Assembly (NCBI GenBank): GCA_963665185.2
Contig: CAXXPO010000018.1
Coordinates: forward strand, 62,001-126,000
Length of the DNA: 64,000 bases
Reading direction: 5' to 3'
From: G963665185 sp963665185
GTDB lineage: Bacteria; Desulfobacterota; Desulfovibrionia; Desulfovibrionales; Desulfovibrionaceae
Below are positions 51,386 through 59,902 of the stretch, piece after piece (the stretch's first letter is position 1; the number at the start of each line of letters is the position of its first letter). Made by a program: the position numbers and the translations under genes. The notes under the pieces were generated by a model. It was given only the letters and a program-made list of their open reading frames with translations, was not told where the DNA came from and did no database searches.

Positions 51386-51608
51386 TGGGCGACTCCGCAG
51401 GGCTGAAATGGGTCAGCAGACCTTCTTGGTATTGCGTGACTTCGTTCTGGGCTTTTTCCAAGGTGGCGCGGCAGGATTTTGCCAGGGTCAGTCCTTCTTT
51501 GTACAGTGCAACTCCCTTTTCCAGTGGCAGTTCGCCATCTTCAAGCGCGTCCACAATAGTCCGCAGACGGGTGAGTTGGTCTTCAAAATTCGGTGTGTTT
51601 TCACTCAT
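51375..51608 (-). CDS. xseB: Exodeoxyribonuclease VII small subunit
   Basis: A 77-residue helical protein. FEDQLTRLRTIVDALEDGELPLEKGVALYKEG is the whole-family signature, here at residues 8-39. It partners XseA in single-strand DNA degradation. Here it is separated from xseA by an M23 peptidase gene. Confidence 0.93.
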   Translation of the reverse strand: MSENTPNFEDQLTRLRTIVDALEDGELPLEKGVALYKEGLTLAKSCRATLEKAQNEVTQYQEGLLTHFSPAESPNDN

Positions 51609-51612
51609 AGCG

Positions 51613-52503
51613 TTATTTCTCTTGCCCGAATCTTTTGGAAAACAGGGGCATGGGGTTGGCGCTCTGGTTGGCGGAGAAAATGCTGAAATGCAGATGGGGG
51701 CCTGTCACGCGGCCTGTTTTGCCCACCAGCCCGACGATATCGCCCTTATTTACCATCATGCCTTGGTGAACATCGATTTTGGAAAGGTGGCAATACATGC
51801 TTATAAGCCCTTGTCCATGGTCCAGGAATACGGTGTTGCCGCCGAAATAAAAATCCCCCGTGAGGATGATTCGTCCTGCATTGGTGGCTTTGATGGGAGT
51901 TCCCTCGGCTCCCCTGAGATCCACCCCACGGTGCGGGGAGCGCGGCTGCTCATTGAAAAACCGACGCAGTCCGTATTCGCTGGAAACCCCTCCCGCAACG
52001 GGACGAATAAACGGTATCGACCAGTAACGTTCCGGTGTCAGGGTGGCAAGGGCTTTCGACATGGTCTTTGACTCTTCGCGTATCCGATCCAACGATTTTG
52101 TCGACGGGGTGACCATTTTTTTCGCAACGGTGAGGTGCTGTTCCGTGAATTTTTTTGATACTATGTGCACGGACCGTTTCAGGGATGAAGCAATACCCCC
52201 GATGGTAGCCTTGAATACGAGTTCTTTTTTTCCCGGCTCGGAATATTTTACGTCCGTTCCCAGAATAGCAACAGCTTTGTAACCTTTGTCCGTTCTGTCC
52301 ACCTGCAAGGGGATGGTCTTGTTCTGCCAGACCAGTCTTGCATTTTTCAGGGAAAGGTCCGAGGTAATGTCTACCAGGAAGGTGTCCCCCCAGGGAACGC
52401 TGGAGGGAGTCTTGAAATGTACATTTGCCCACGACGAAACCGGACAAGCGAGAAGGCCTGCAAGAAGGAGCAAGAAAAAGAGGAAGCGTCTGAATATATG
52501 CAT
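51613..52503 (-). CDS. M23-family LytM-type peptidase (exported)
   Basis: A 296-residue predicted periplasmic protein with a signal peptide ending near SSWA (residue 26), an N-terminal beta-rich domain and a C-terminal M23 domain. Zinc-binding residues are visible in HRGVDLRG (near residue 192) and GPHLHFSI (near residue 270). It cuts peptidoglycan cross-bridges or regulates an amidase. It sits two bases after xseA and four before xseB. Confidence 0.9.
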   Translation of the reverse strand: MHIFRRFLFFLLLLAGLLACPVSSWANVHFKTPSSVPWGDTFLVDITSDLSLKNARLVWQNKTIPLQVDRTDKGYKAVAILGTDVKYSEPGKKELVFKATIGGIASSLKRSVHIVSKKFTEQHLTVAKKMVTPSTKSLDRIREESKTMSKALATLTPERYWSIPFIRPVAGGVSSEYGLRRFFNEQPRSPHRGVDLRGAEGTPIKATNAGRIILTGDFYFGGNTVFLDHGQGLISMYCHLSKIDVHQGMMVNKGDIVGLVGKTGRVTGPHLHFSIFSANQSANPMPLFSKRFGQEK

Positions 52504-52505
52504 TA

Positions 52506-53885
52506 TTATCTTTCCTGATTGTCGGTGACCACGGCCTGTACATTGCCATCGGCGGAAGTGATGCGTAATCTGTCACCCGTGTGAACATCATTTGGGCCGC
52601 GCAGGAATTTGCCTGTCCGGTCAATCTGCACCAGACTGTACCCTCGTGCAAGGGGCTTTTCCGGGTCTACAGCATGCAGCCTTCCAACGGTGAGATCCAG
52701 ATTGTTTTTCGCCCGTTCCATTCGTCTTGCCATGAGGTTTTCCAATCGCTGTTCTGATTTATCCAGTCGCAGTTCTTTTGTTACCCATGTAGCAGGTCCC
52801 CAGGCCGTTGTCAGATTGGTCGCCACTTGTTTCAGTTCGGTTTGTTTTTTCTGGATCAGCCGCCTGAACGCCTCATCCAGACGTGAGGTTTCGCGGCCAA
52901 ACTGTTCCTGCAATCGATTCACCCGCCGTGCCGGAGAAAGCCAGCCCAGGCCCTTTTCCAGTGCCGCCAGATCGGACTCCTTGTCTTTGATCAACCGCAG
53001 CCAATAGTTTTCCAGATCCATGCACAGATCGTCCAGTCGTTGCCATAGCTCCCTGCGTTCCGGCCACAGAAGCTGCGCGGCGTGGCTCGGCGTGGCAGCC
53101 CGAACATCGGCGACAAGGTCGGCGATGGTTATATCCACTTCATGTCCCACGCCGGATATTATGGGGAGAGTCGCCCGGAATATCGCATCCGCAACCTCCC
53201 GTGTGTTGAAGGCCCACAAGTCCTCCAGCGAGCCGCCGCCACGGATGATCACGGCCACGTCCGCCCATCCCAACTCGCAAACATCATCAAGGGCCGAGGC
53301 AATCTGCACCGGGGCTTCCTTCCCCTGAACCAGGACGGGATGAATTCGAATTTCAGCCCCTGTTCCACGGCTCTCGGCAATGCGCAGAAAATCACGGATG
53401 GCAGCACCCGTGGCAGCCGTCACCACCGCCACCTTGCGTGGCGACGCAGGCAGTTCCATTTTGCGGTCCGCATCAAAATACCCTTGCGTCTTCAACTCCT
53501 GCTTGAGCTGTTCGAAAGCCACGGCCATGGTGCTGGCCCCAACTTCCTGCACCAGTTCGGCCACCAGTTGTACCGTGCTGCGTCCGCCGTATACCGACAG
53601 CCGTCCGGCGCACAATACTTCCTGGCCATCTTTCAGGATGTCCGGGCCGCCTTCGCATACTTCACCCGTCATCGGGTGGACGCATCCGTCCCCGCCCGTC
53701 CATTGGTTTTTGCGGAACCACACCACATTGAGAACGGAACTGCCGTCGCCCAATGAAAAATATATGTGCCCGGACGCAGGGCGGGAAAGGTTCGTTACCT
53801 GGCCGCGAACCCAAATGAACGGGAACTGCGCCTCTACAACATCACGCAAGGCCCCGGATATTTCACTGACTGTAAAGATGTGCAT
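52506..53885 (-). CDS. xseA: Exodeoxyribonuclease VII large subunit
   Basis: A 459-residue nuclease subunit. The N-terminal OB-fold begins MHIFTVSEISGALRD and includes RGQVTNLSRPASGHIYFSL. The catalytic region has AAIRDFLRIAESR, IIRGGGSLEDLWAFN and ISGVGHEVDITIAD. A long coiled coil (about 270-400) follows, then the RGYSLV tail. The ATG at 53885 lacks a good Shine-Dalgarno, but the sequence upstream in frame is unrelated. Confidence 0.94.
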   Translation of the reverse strand: MHIFTVSEISGALRDVVEAQFPFIWVRGQVTNLSRPASGHIYFSLGDGSSVLNVVWFRKNQWTGGDGCVHPMTGEVCEGGPDILKDGQEVLCAGRLSVYGGRSTVQLVAELVQEVGASTMAVAFEQLKQELKTQGYFDADRKMELPASPRKVAVVTAATGAAIRDFLRIAESRGTGAEIRIHPVLVQGKEAPVQIASALDDVCELGWADVAVIIRGGGSLEDLWAFNTREVADAIFRATLPIISGVGHEVDITIADLVADVRAATPSHAAQLLWPERRELWQRLDDLCMDLENYWLRLIKDKESDLAALEKGLGWLSPARRVNRLQEQFGRETSRLDEAFRRLIQKKQTELKQVATNLTTAWGPATWVTKELRLDKSEQRLENLMARRMERAKNNLDLTVGRLHAVDPEKPLARGYSLVQIDRTGKFLRGPNDVHTGDRLRITSADGNVQAVVTDNQER

Positions 53886-54028
53886 TTTTTCAGGTGGGCG
53901 GGATGTATGTAGGAGGAACTTTTTTTCCCTCACATTCCATGTTCCCAAACGTTTACTCGTGTAGCGTGAAGGTTGTATTAAAAAGTACGCAGCTTTTTTT
54001 CAAAGAATGCCGCTGTTTCCCCAAGTAT

Positions 54029-54087
54029 CCGTTTAGGCAATGTGACGGAAAAAGGGCAAGGTCTTTTACGCCACATTGCCTAAACGG
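54029..54087. repeat. Long inverted repeat between proS and xseA
   Basis: CCGTTTAGGCAATGTG (54029-54044) is exactly complementary to 54072-54087, with a 27-base centre that can pair further. No T-run follows the stem, so it is not a standard terminator, though it lies in the proS-xseA gap. Confidence 0.8.
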
Positions 54088-54119
54088 GAAGAGGCCGCGT
54101 CGGCAGCCTTATCTGTCTC

Positions 54120-55850
54120 TTATAACTCCAATTTCCAACCGGCCCATACCTGTGAACGCCACTGGGCAAAGGCTTGTTCAAACCCCTGGATGGGCAGCTC
54201 GGTCTTTTCCCCGGTGCGGCGGTCCTTGGCTTCGACAATGCCTTTTTCCAGGCCCTTGCCGCCCAGGACGACCTGCAAGGGAAAGCCGACAAGATCGGCG
54301 TCCTTGAATTTGACGCCAGGGCGTTCGTCGCGGTCGTCGTAAAGGGTGTCCACACCCAGCTTGTTCAGAACCTGATACAGTTCTTCGGCCTTAGCGTTTA
54401 CTTCCTGGCTCTTGCCGCCCAGGGAAATGAGCACGGCCTCGAAGGGGGCGATGGTGGGCGGGAAGATGATGCCGTTTTCATCGTGGTTCTGTTCGATGGC
54501 CGAGGCCACGATGCGGGATACGCCGATGCCGTAACAGCCCATGACCATGATCTGGTCCTTGCCGTTTTCGTCCAGATAGGTGGCATTGAGGGCTTTGGAG
54601 TATTTTGTGCCGAGTTTGAAGACATGCCCCACTTCGATGCCTTTCTTGAGCTGCATGGAGGCATTGCACCGGGGGCAGGGGTCGCCTTCGGCCACGTTGC
54701 GCAGGTCGGCATAGGCGTGGATGTCGCAGTCGCGGTTCAGGTCCAGATGCAGAACGTGGGTGTCGGTGGCATTGGCTCCGGCAGTCCAGTCATTGCCCGA
54801 TTGCAGTGAGGTGTCGGCTACGATGGCATCCACCTTTATGCCCACGGGGCCTGCAAAGCCCACTTCGGCTTCGGTCCAGGCTTTGACCTGTTCGGGTGAG
54901 GCCAGGGCCAGATCTGTGGCGCCGAGATGGTTTTTGAGTTTGATCTCGTTGAGTTCGTGGTCTCCGCGTATCAGGGCGGCCACAGCTTTTTTGTCTGCTT
55001 CAAAGAGCAGGGTCTTGAGAATATTTTTCGGAGCGACGTTGAGGAACGCGGCCACTTCTTCCACTGTATGCTTGCCCGGAGTGGCAATCTGCTCCATGGC
55101 GGGGCAGGGGGCGACATTCGTCGCGGAAGTTGGGGCGGCCACGGCTTTTTCCAGGTTTGCGGCATATTCGCAGGCCGGACAGGTGGCGATGGTATCTTCG
55201 CCGGTGTCGGCCAGGACCATGAATTCATGAGAAAAGCTGCCGCCGATGGACCCTGAATCCGCTTCGACTGGTTTGAAATCGAGCCCGAGACGTTTGAACG
55301 CAGCCACATAGGCATTGAACATGGCCCTGTAGGACGCTTCCGCTCCGGCTTCGTCTCGGTCAAAGGAGTAGGCGTCCTTCATGACAAACTCGCGGCAGCG
55401 CATCAGGCCGAAGCGGGGGCGGATTTCGTCACGGAATTTGGTCTGGATCTGGTAGAGGTTCAAAGGAAGCTGGCGGTAGGAGCGAACTTCGCCGCGCACC
55501 AGGTCGGTTATGACTTCCTCGTGCGTGGGGCCGAGACAGAAATCACTGTCTTTACGATCCTTGAGGCGCAGCAGTTCGCGTCCATAGAACTCCCATCGGC
55601 CAGATTCCTTCCAGAGTTCGGCGGGCTGGACCATGGGCATGAGGATTTCCTGTGCCCCGGCGCGGTTCATTTCCTCGCGCACGATGGCCGCAACCTTGTT
55701 CAGGGAACGCAGGCCCATGGGCAGAAAGGTGTAGATGCCGCTGGTGAGCTGGCGGATGAATCCGCCCCGGGACAGCAGTTTATGGCTGACAACTTCGGCG
55801 TCACGCGGCGCTTCTTTGAGAGTGGGTATGTAGCTTACGCTCCAACGCAT
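54120..55850 (-). CDS. proS: Prolyl-tRNA synthetase (bacterial type)
   Basis: A 576-residue class II synthetase of the long bacterial form. Motif 2 is visible around FRDEIRPRFGLMRCREFVMKD (residues 137-157), an INS editing domain occupies about 220-400, and motif 3 lies in the MGCYGIGVSRIV region. The anticodon-binding domain forms the C-terminus. The ATG shares one base with the ispG stop (TAATG). Confidence 0.95.
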   Translation of the reverse strand: MRWSVSYIPTLKEAPRDAEVVSHKLLSRGGFIRQLTSGIYTFLPMGLRSLNKVAAIVREEMNRAGAQEILMPMVQPAELWKESGRWEFYGRELLRLKDRKDSDFCLGPTHEEVITDLVRGEVRSYRQLPLNLYQIQTKFRDEIRPRFGLMRCREFVMKDAYSFDRDEAGAEASYRAMFNAYVAAFKRLGLDFKPVEADSGSIGGSFSHEFMVLADTGEDTIATCPACEYAANLEKAVAAPTSATNVAPCPAMEQIATPGKHTVEEVAAFLNVAPKNILKTLLFEADKKAVAALIRGDHELNEIKLKNHLGATDLALASPEQVKAWTEAEVGFAGPVGIKVDAIVADTSLQSGNDWTAGANATDTHVLHLDLNRDCDIHAYADLRNVAEGDPCPRCNASMQLKKGIEVGHVFKLGTKYSKALNATYLDENGKDQIMVMGCYGIGVSRIVASAIEQNHDENGIIFPPTIAPFEAVLISLGGKSQEVNAKAEELYQVLNKLGVDTLYDDRDERPGVKFKDADLVGFPLQVVLGGKGLEKGIVEAKDRRTGEKTELPIQGFEQAFAQWRSQVWAGWKLEL

Positions 55851-56956
55851 TATTCTTCCCCTTGTGTCTTGTTGTTTTCCTTGATGAAGGTATTGATTTC
55901 TTCCATGAATGCGGCAAGAAGCCGGTCGTGTCCGCCGCGTACGGTGCGGATGACTTCGCCCTTGCGAAATATGATGCCTTTGTCACGGCCTCCGGCAATA
56001 CCGATATCGGCTTCTTTGGCTTCTCCGGGGCCGTTGACCGGGCAGCCCATGACAGCAACCTTGAAAATTTGTTCAACCGGTTCCAGGCGGCGCTCAACCT
56101 CCTCGGCAAGACCGATGAGGTCTATTTCCGTGCGTCCGCAGGTGGGACAGGAAATGATTTCCGGCCCGCGCGCGCGGATGTTCATGGAGCGCAGGATTTC
56201 CCAGGCAACGGTCATCTCCTTGACCGGATCATGGGTCAGGGAAACACGCAGAGTGTCCCCGATGCCGTCGGCCAGCAGCAGTCCCAGTCCCACGGAGGAC
56301 TTGACCGCACCGCGAACCAGGGTTCCCGCTTCGGTTACGCCGATGTGCAGCGGGTAATCGCAACGGTGCGCCATGAGCCGGTAGGCGGCCACGGTGTGCG
56401 AAACAGAGGACGATTTGAGGGAAATCTTGATCTGGTCGAAGTTGCGTTTTTCCAGCAGATGGACGTGATACAAGGCGCTTTCCACCATGGCCTCGGGAGT
56501 GGGACCACCAAATCGTTCCAGGAGTTTTTTTTCCACTGAACCGGAATTGACGCCGATTCGGATGGGCAGGCCTTTATCCTTGGCCGCGTCTACGACCTTG
56601 TCGACCTTGTCGTCTCCGCCGATATTGCCGGGATTGATGCGCAATGCGGCCATGCCTGCGGCGGCGGCAGCCAGGGCCAGGCGATGGTCGAAATGTATGT
56701 CGGCGACCAGGGGGACAGCCGTCTGCCGGGTTATGGTGGGCAGGGCGGCGGCATCGGTGTCGTCGCGTACGGCCAGGCGGACAATTTCGCATCCGGAGCG
56801 GAAAAGGGCGCTTATTTGGGCCAGAGTGGCAGCCACGTCGCGTGTCCTGGTATTGGTCATGCTTTGTACTCGGATGGGCTGGCTTGCGCCGATGGTGAAC
56901 GGGCCGAGCCGGACAGCATGTGTGGTGCGGCGTGTGGGGGGAGGCAGATGACTCAT
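55850..56956 (-). CDS. ispG: 4-Hydroxy-3-methylbut-2-enyl diphosphate synthase
   Basis: A 368-residue [4Fe-4S] enzyme of the MEP pathway (GcpE). The TIM-barrel begins with PIRVQSMTNT. The cluster cysteines appear in SCPTCGRTEIDL and VMGCPVNGPGEA near the C-terminus. ADIHFDHRLAL and RINPGNIG are further signatures. It is upstream of and coupled to proS. Confidence 0.95.
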   Translation of the reverse strand: MSHLPPPTRRTTHAVRLGPFTIGASQPIRVQSMTNTRTRDVAATLAQISALFRSGCEIVRLAVRDDTDAAALPTITRQTAVPLVADIHFDHRLALAAAAAGMAALRINPGNIGGDDKVDKVVDAAKDKGLPIRIGVNSGSVEKKLLERFGGPTPEAMVESALYHVHLLEKRNFDQIKISLKSSSVSHTVAAYRLMAHRCDYPLHIGVTEAGTLVRGAVKSSVGLGLLLADGIGDTLRVSLTHDPVKEMTVAWEILRSMNIRARGPEIISCPTCGRTEIDLIGLAEEVERRLEPVEQIFKVAVMGCPVNGPGEAKEADIGIAGGRDKGIIFRKGEVIRTVRGGHDRLLAAFMEEINTFIKENNKTQGEE

Positions 56957-57037
56957 ATGTTTTTTTCCATGTCAGGTTGCACGAGAGGTTTCGGGGGCAG
57001 AGCCTGAAGCCGACAGTGCCCCTTTGCCTGCAAATGG

Positions 57038-58072
57038 CTACCGGGGGGCGGGCACAAAGGCAAGAATTGTTTCTGGATATTTGTCGGTGACCAGGAGAAA
57101 ACCCATATCGTCAAGTCGGACCAATCCTTCCCAGTTGCGCGGCTCGGGGGCGAGCTGAAGGTTGATGGTTTTTTGGGGAACTGCCGCACCGCCGGATGGG
57201 AATTGAAAATACACCAAACGTTCCACCTGGGGCATGCGGGCATGGGTCGCATTGGGAGATTCGCATTCGGCCAAGGGGTCGGACGCGGGATCGAGCAGTT
57301 TTTTTTCACCGGGCCAGAAGTAATTTATTGTCCAGAATCCTCCCGAATCATCGGGAGCGGTGGCGTCGGTGATTCGGTACTCCATATTTGGGAAAGGCAT
57401 GAAGCCGTTGTCATTGCAGTTGAGATCGAACAATTGCATTTCCGGTGCGGGGTTCACGTTCTTTCCGTTCGCTTCGAAGATTGCGCCGACCCGAACTTCG
57501 TCCACCAGCAGTGTCTCCCACCCCATGTTGGGCAGACTGTCCTGCCTGCCAATGTTGATGAGGGTGGTGGGATCCAGGGAAAGTGTCTTGCCGTCGTTTG
57601 AAAAATCGCCCTTGATGAGATAGCCCAGCATTTCCCCGTTTTCATTTGCTTCAATGGCCAACCACGCGGTGTCGCCTCGGATGGCGATGGCTTCGAATCC
57701 TTGAAAACCGGGGACAAGGGCGCGCATGTCCGGGGTTACCAACTGGATGGGAAAAGGGATGAGCGGGCCGTGCGAGGGAGAGACGACCGCATTGATGATA
57801 TCTCCCTTGGCAAGTCCGAAAAGACGGGAGTAGCCATTGAAGTTGTCCCAGTCCGGGTACTGGGGGAGTATGACAAGGGTTTCATCGTGCCAGGCAAGAC
57901 CGGAAAGCTCCGCGTCCCGTTGGGAGGCCGGACCTTCAATTTGCAGTCTTATGACTGCGGATTCACCATAAACAGGTGAAGGGAGGGGGCATATGCCGGC
58001 TTCCTGACGAGAGCAGGACAAGAGCAGGCAGGTCGCGCAACACAGGACGAAGAAATATAAAATGCGTTTCAT
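57038..58072 (-). CDS. Predicted lipoprotein of unknown function
   Basis: A 344-residue protein starting MKRILYFFVLCC. The hydrophobic segment ends in LLLSCSRQ, a lipobox with the modified cysteine near residue 20. The rest is beta-rich, with motifs suggesting a six-bladed propeller or esterase-like-phytase fold (GLAWHDETLVILPQYPD, FQGFEAIAIRGDTAWLAIE). I do not recognise a specific function. It lies four bases after the PAPS-reductase-like gene, so the two are probably co-transcribed. Confidence 0.7.
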   Translation of the reverse strand: MKRILYFFVLCCATCLLLSCSRQEAGICPLPSPVYGESAVIRLQIEGPASQRDAELSGLAWHDETLVILPQYPDWDNFNGYSRLFGLAKGDIINAVVSPSHGPLIPFPIQLVTPDMRALVPGFQGFEAIAIRGDTAWLAIEANENGEMLGYLIKGDFSNDGKTLSLDPTTLINIGRQDSLPNMGWETLLVDEVRVGAIFEANGKNVNPAPEMQLFDLNCNDNGFMPFPNMEYRITDATAPDDSGGFWTINYFWPGEKKLLDPASDPLAECESPNATHARMPQVERLVYFQFPSGGAAVPQKTINLQLAPEPRNWEGLVRLDDMGFLLVTDKYPETILAFVPAPR

Positions 58073-58076
58073 AGTA

Positions 58077-58829
58077 TTAGAAATACCCCAGACTGTGCAG
58101 TTGTTCGAGATGTTTTTCCTTGTCCTGGGCGCGTCCGGCACGTTCTCCGCTGGAATACGTATTGTCCTCCGCGACCTGTTCCAAAGGCTCGCCTGGAGAG
58201 CTGCTCGGAGATGCGGTGCAGGGCATGCAGCCCAATGACCTGTAGCCCCGGTCGTAGAGCGAGCAGTACGGCAGGCGAACGTCCATAATATAGGCCCAAA
58301 TGTCCATCTCGGTCCAGTCAAGAAGCGGGTAGGCCCGTGTATGTGCCGGGGTAGTGTAGCTCTCTGTTTGCGCAAGCCGGGCACGTGACGGGTGTTCGTC
58401 ATGACGGATTCCGACCAGAAGAAGGCTGGTTTGCGTTTCAATTATGGCCTGCTTGAGCGGCTCTACTTTAAGATCCAGGCAGCACTGGGGTTTGTTTTGA
58501 GCCAAGGGATAGCCCGGAGCGGGAGAAGAATGGATAACATGACAATCCACATTCCATTGTTTCTGGATGCAGGAGCGAAATTCGAGGGTTTCTGGAAATT
58601 TGCATCCTGTGTCCACAGCCAAGGCCAAAGCAGACGGCTGCTGTTGTTCCAGGTCGGGATGCAATTCATGGCAGACGCTTCGCCAGAGGTGGAGAGTCAC
58701 GGTGGAGTCTTTGCCACCTGTCCAGGCCACCCTGGTCTGGGAAGTTGGAAATTTTCTGGCAAGTTGCCTGAGCATGTCCAAACTGGAGTTGATTTTTGAT
58801 AAAAGTGGGGTATTGTAAAAACCGGTCAC
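58077..58829 (-). CDS. PAPS-reductase-family (adenine nucleotide alpha hydrolase) protein
   Basis: A 250-residue protein of the CysH/DndC-like superfamily. The PP-loop is WTGGKDSTVTLHLW (near residue 36), and the C-terminal substrate motif region reads YCSLYDRGYRSLGCMPCT. Additional cysteines (PQCCLDLK) fall where CysH enzymes bind an iron-sulfur cluster. The best start is the GTG at 58829, with GAGG seven bases upstream. Its role in an organism that makes sulfide dissimilatively is unclear; sulfotransferase or thiolation chemistry are alternatives. Confidence 0.78.
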   Translation of the reverse strand: MTGFYNTPLLSKINSSLDMLRQLARKFPTSQTRVAWTGGKDSTVTLHLWRSVCHELHPDLEQQQPSALALAVDTGCKFPETLEFRSCIQKQWNVDCHVIHSSPAPGYPLAQNKPQCCLDLKVEPLKQAIIETQTSLLLVGIRHDEHPSRARLAQTESYTTPAHTRAYPLLDWTEMDIWAYIMDVRLPYCSLYDRGYRSLGCMPCTASPSSSPGEPLEQVAEDNTYSSGERAGRAQDKEKHLEQLHSLGYF

Positions 58830-58996
58830 GTTTTTTCCTCTTCTGATGTGGGGGGCTGCATTATTAATTATGGCAACGAGTTGGCTGTGACGTTGACGTT
58901 TTTTTTGAATCCCCTCTTGCAACTGCTGGCAAATCCGATGTAGCATGCGCGAAGGTTGAGAGGATTCATTTGAGCATTACCGGGCAAGGAGCGGCT

Positions 58997-59428
58997 ATGC
59001 TGGACAAAATTCAATCGTTGGTCCGTGAAAAGGACATTTGTGTTCTGGCAACTGTGTCCGAGAACCATCCTCATTGTTCGCTCATGGCTTATATGGCTTC
59101 AGAGGACTGTCGCAATATCTATCTTGTCACTTCGCGGAGCACCAAGAAGTTTCAGAACTGCCTGCGCAATCCCCGGGTTTCTCTGCTCATTGATACCCGC
59201 GAAGTAGATTCTAAGCATGACCAGGCAAAGGCGCTGACCGTGGAAGGCATATGCCACGTGGTGGAAAACGCGAATGAAGACGACCAGCTTCGTTTAGCTT
59301 TTGTACAGCGCTGTCCTCATGTGCGCAAGCTGATCGAACACCCGGATTCGGCCATTATGAGGGTGCAGGTGCAGTCCTTTTTGTTGTTGGATGGGGTCAT
59401 TGATTCGTACTTTGTAAAGATTGAATGA
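58997..59428 (+). CDS. Pyridoxamine 5'-phosphate oxidase-like flavin-binding protein
   Basis: A 143-residue single split-barrel protein of the PNPOx-like group. LDKIQSLVREKDICVLATVSE at the N-terminus and the YLVTSRSTKKFQNCLRNPRVSLLID segment are typical of FMN- or heme/F420-binding relatives. The ATG at 58997 has AGGAG six bases upstream. It is divergent from the PAPS-reductase-like gene. The cofactor and substrate are unknown. Confidence 0.8.
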   Translation: MLDKIQSLVREKDICVLATVSENHPHCSLMAYMASEDCRNIYLVTSRSTKKFQNCLRNPRVSLLIDTREVDSKHDQAKALTVEGICHVVENANEDDQLRLAFVQRCPHVRKLIEHPDSAIMRVQVQSFLLLDGVIDSYFVKIE

Positions 59429-59446
59429 AATTTTTTAAAAAAACGC

Positions 59447-59475
59447 TTGACGAATTGAGCCTCAATCTTTAGAAG
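59447..59475 (+). promoter_or_regulatory. Sigma-70 promoter of tRNA-Arg
   Basis: TTGACG (59447-59452), 17 bases, then TAGAAG (59470-59475), which would start about seven bases before the tRNA. The spacer contains the palindrome ATTGAG-C-CTCAAT. Confidence 0.6.
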
Positions 59476-59488
59476 CTTTTTCTCGAGT

Positions 59489-59565
59489 GCGCCCGTAGCT
59501 CAGCTGGATAGAGTGCCTGACTACGAATCAGAAGGCCGGAGGTTCGAATCCTTCCGGGCGCACCA
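59489..59565 (+). tRNA. tRNA-Arg (anticodon ACG)
   Basis: The acceptor GCGCCCG pairs with CGGGCGC, then A-CCA is encoded. The D arm has AGCTCAGCTGGATAGAGT, the anticodon stem-loop is CTGACTACGAATCAG giving ACG, and the T arm has GGTTCGAATCC. A strong terminator follows. Confidence 0.97.
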
Positions 59566-59578
59566 AATGAAATCAAAG

Positions 59579-59617
59579 GGTTGGAGAGAACAGCAACATT
59601 CTCTCCAACCTTTTTTT
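59579..59617 (+). terminator. Intrinsic terminator of tRNA-Arg
   Basis: GGTTGGAGAGAA and TTCTCTCCAACC form a perfect 12-bp stem (59579-59590 with 59599-59610), followed by seven T residues. Confidence 0.92.
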
Positions 59618-59675
59618 GTGTCTTTTGGGTTTTTCCCCCAATCTCCCCCCGATTGTGTGGCGCTGTGCGTTTTGC

Positions 59676-59701
59676 ATCCCCCGCTTTTGCAGGCGGGGGA
59701 T
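59676..59701. other. Hairpin in the tRNA-Arg to EF-hand gene gap
   Basis: ATCCCCCGC and GCGGGGGAT form a perfect nine-bp stem with an eight-base centre. It lies in a 285-base gap between the tRNA terminator and the EF-hand gene that otherwise holds only the terminator at 59835. No gene is supported here. Confidence 0.5.
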
Positions 59702-59834
59702 TTAAATTCGTGTTGTTAGGAGATGGCCAGTGTGGCCCTGTCTTTTCGTCTTCGGGGAAGCCATTCCTTCGCGTAAAGATCTGACCGTCATCTTTCCACA
59801 GCCGGACTGCTCAAGGAATCGTTGCAGTGTAATA

Positions 59835-59880
59835 AAAAACAAGGGCTGCAAACCTTTAACGGTTTGCAGCCCTTGTTTTT
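59835..59880. terminator. Bidirectional intrinsic terminator downstream of the EF-hand gene
   Basis: Twenty-bp perfect arms (59835-59854 and 59861-59880) enclose a TTTAAC loop, with A/T runs at the base on both sides. It is placed 22 bases past the EF-hand gene stop. Confidence 0.9.
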
Positions 59881-59902
59881 TAGAAATACGTCTTAGGGCG
59901 GT

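Noticed and set aside
59676..59701. Possible second terminator or small RNA after tRNA-Arg
   Set aside because: The stem is good, but there is no promoter, no T-run and no second conserved structure, so it is listed only as a hairpin.
59513..59719. Plus-strand frame of 68 codons
   Set aside because: It starts inside tRNA-Arg and crosses its terminator.
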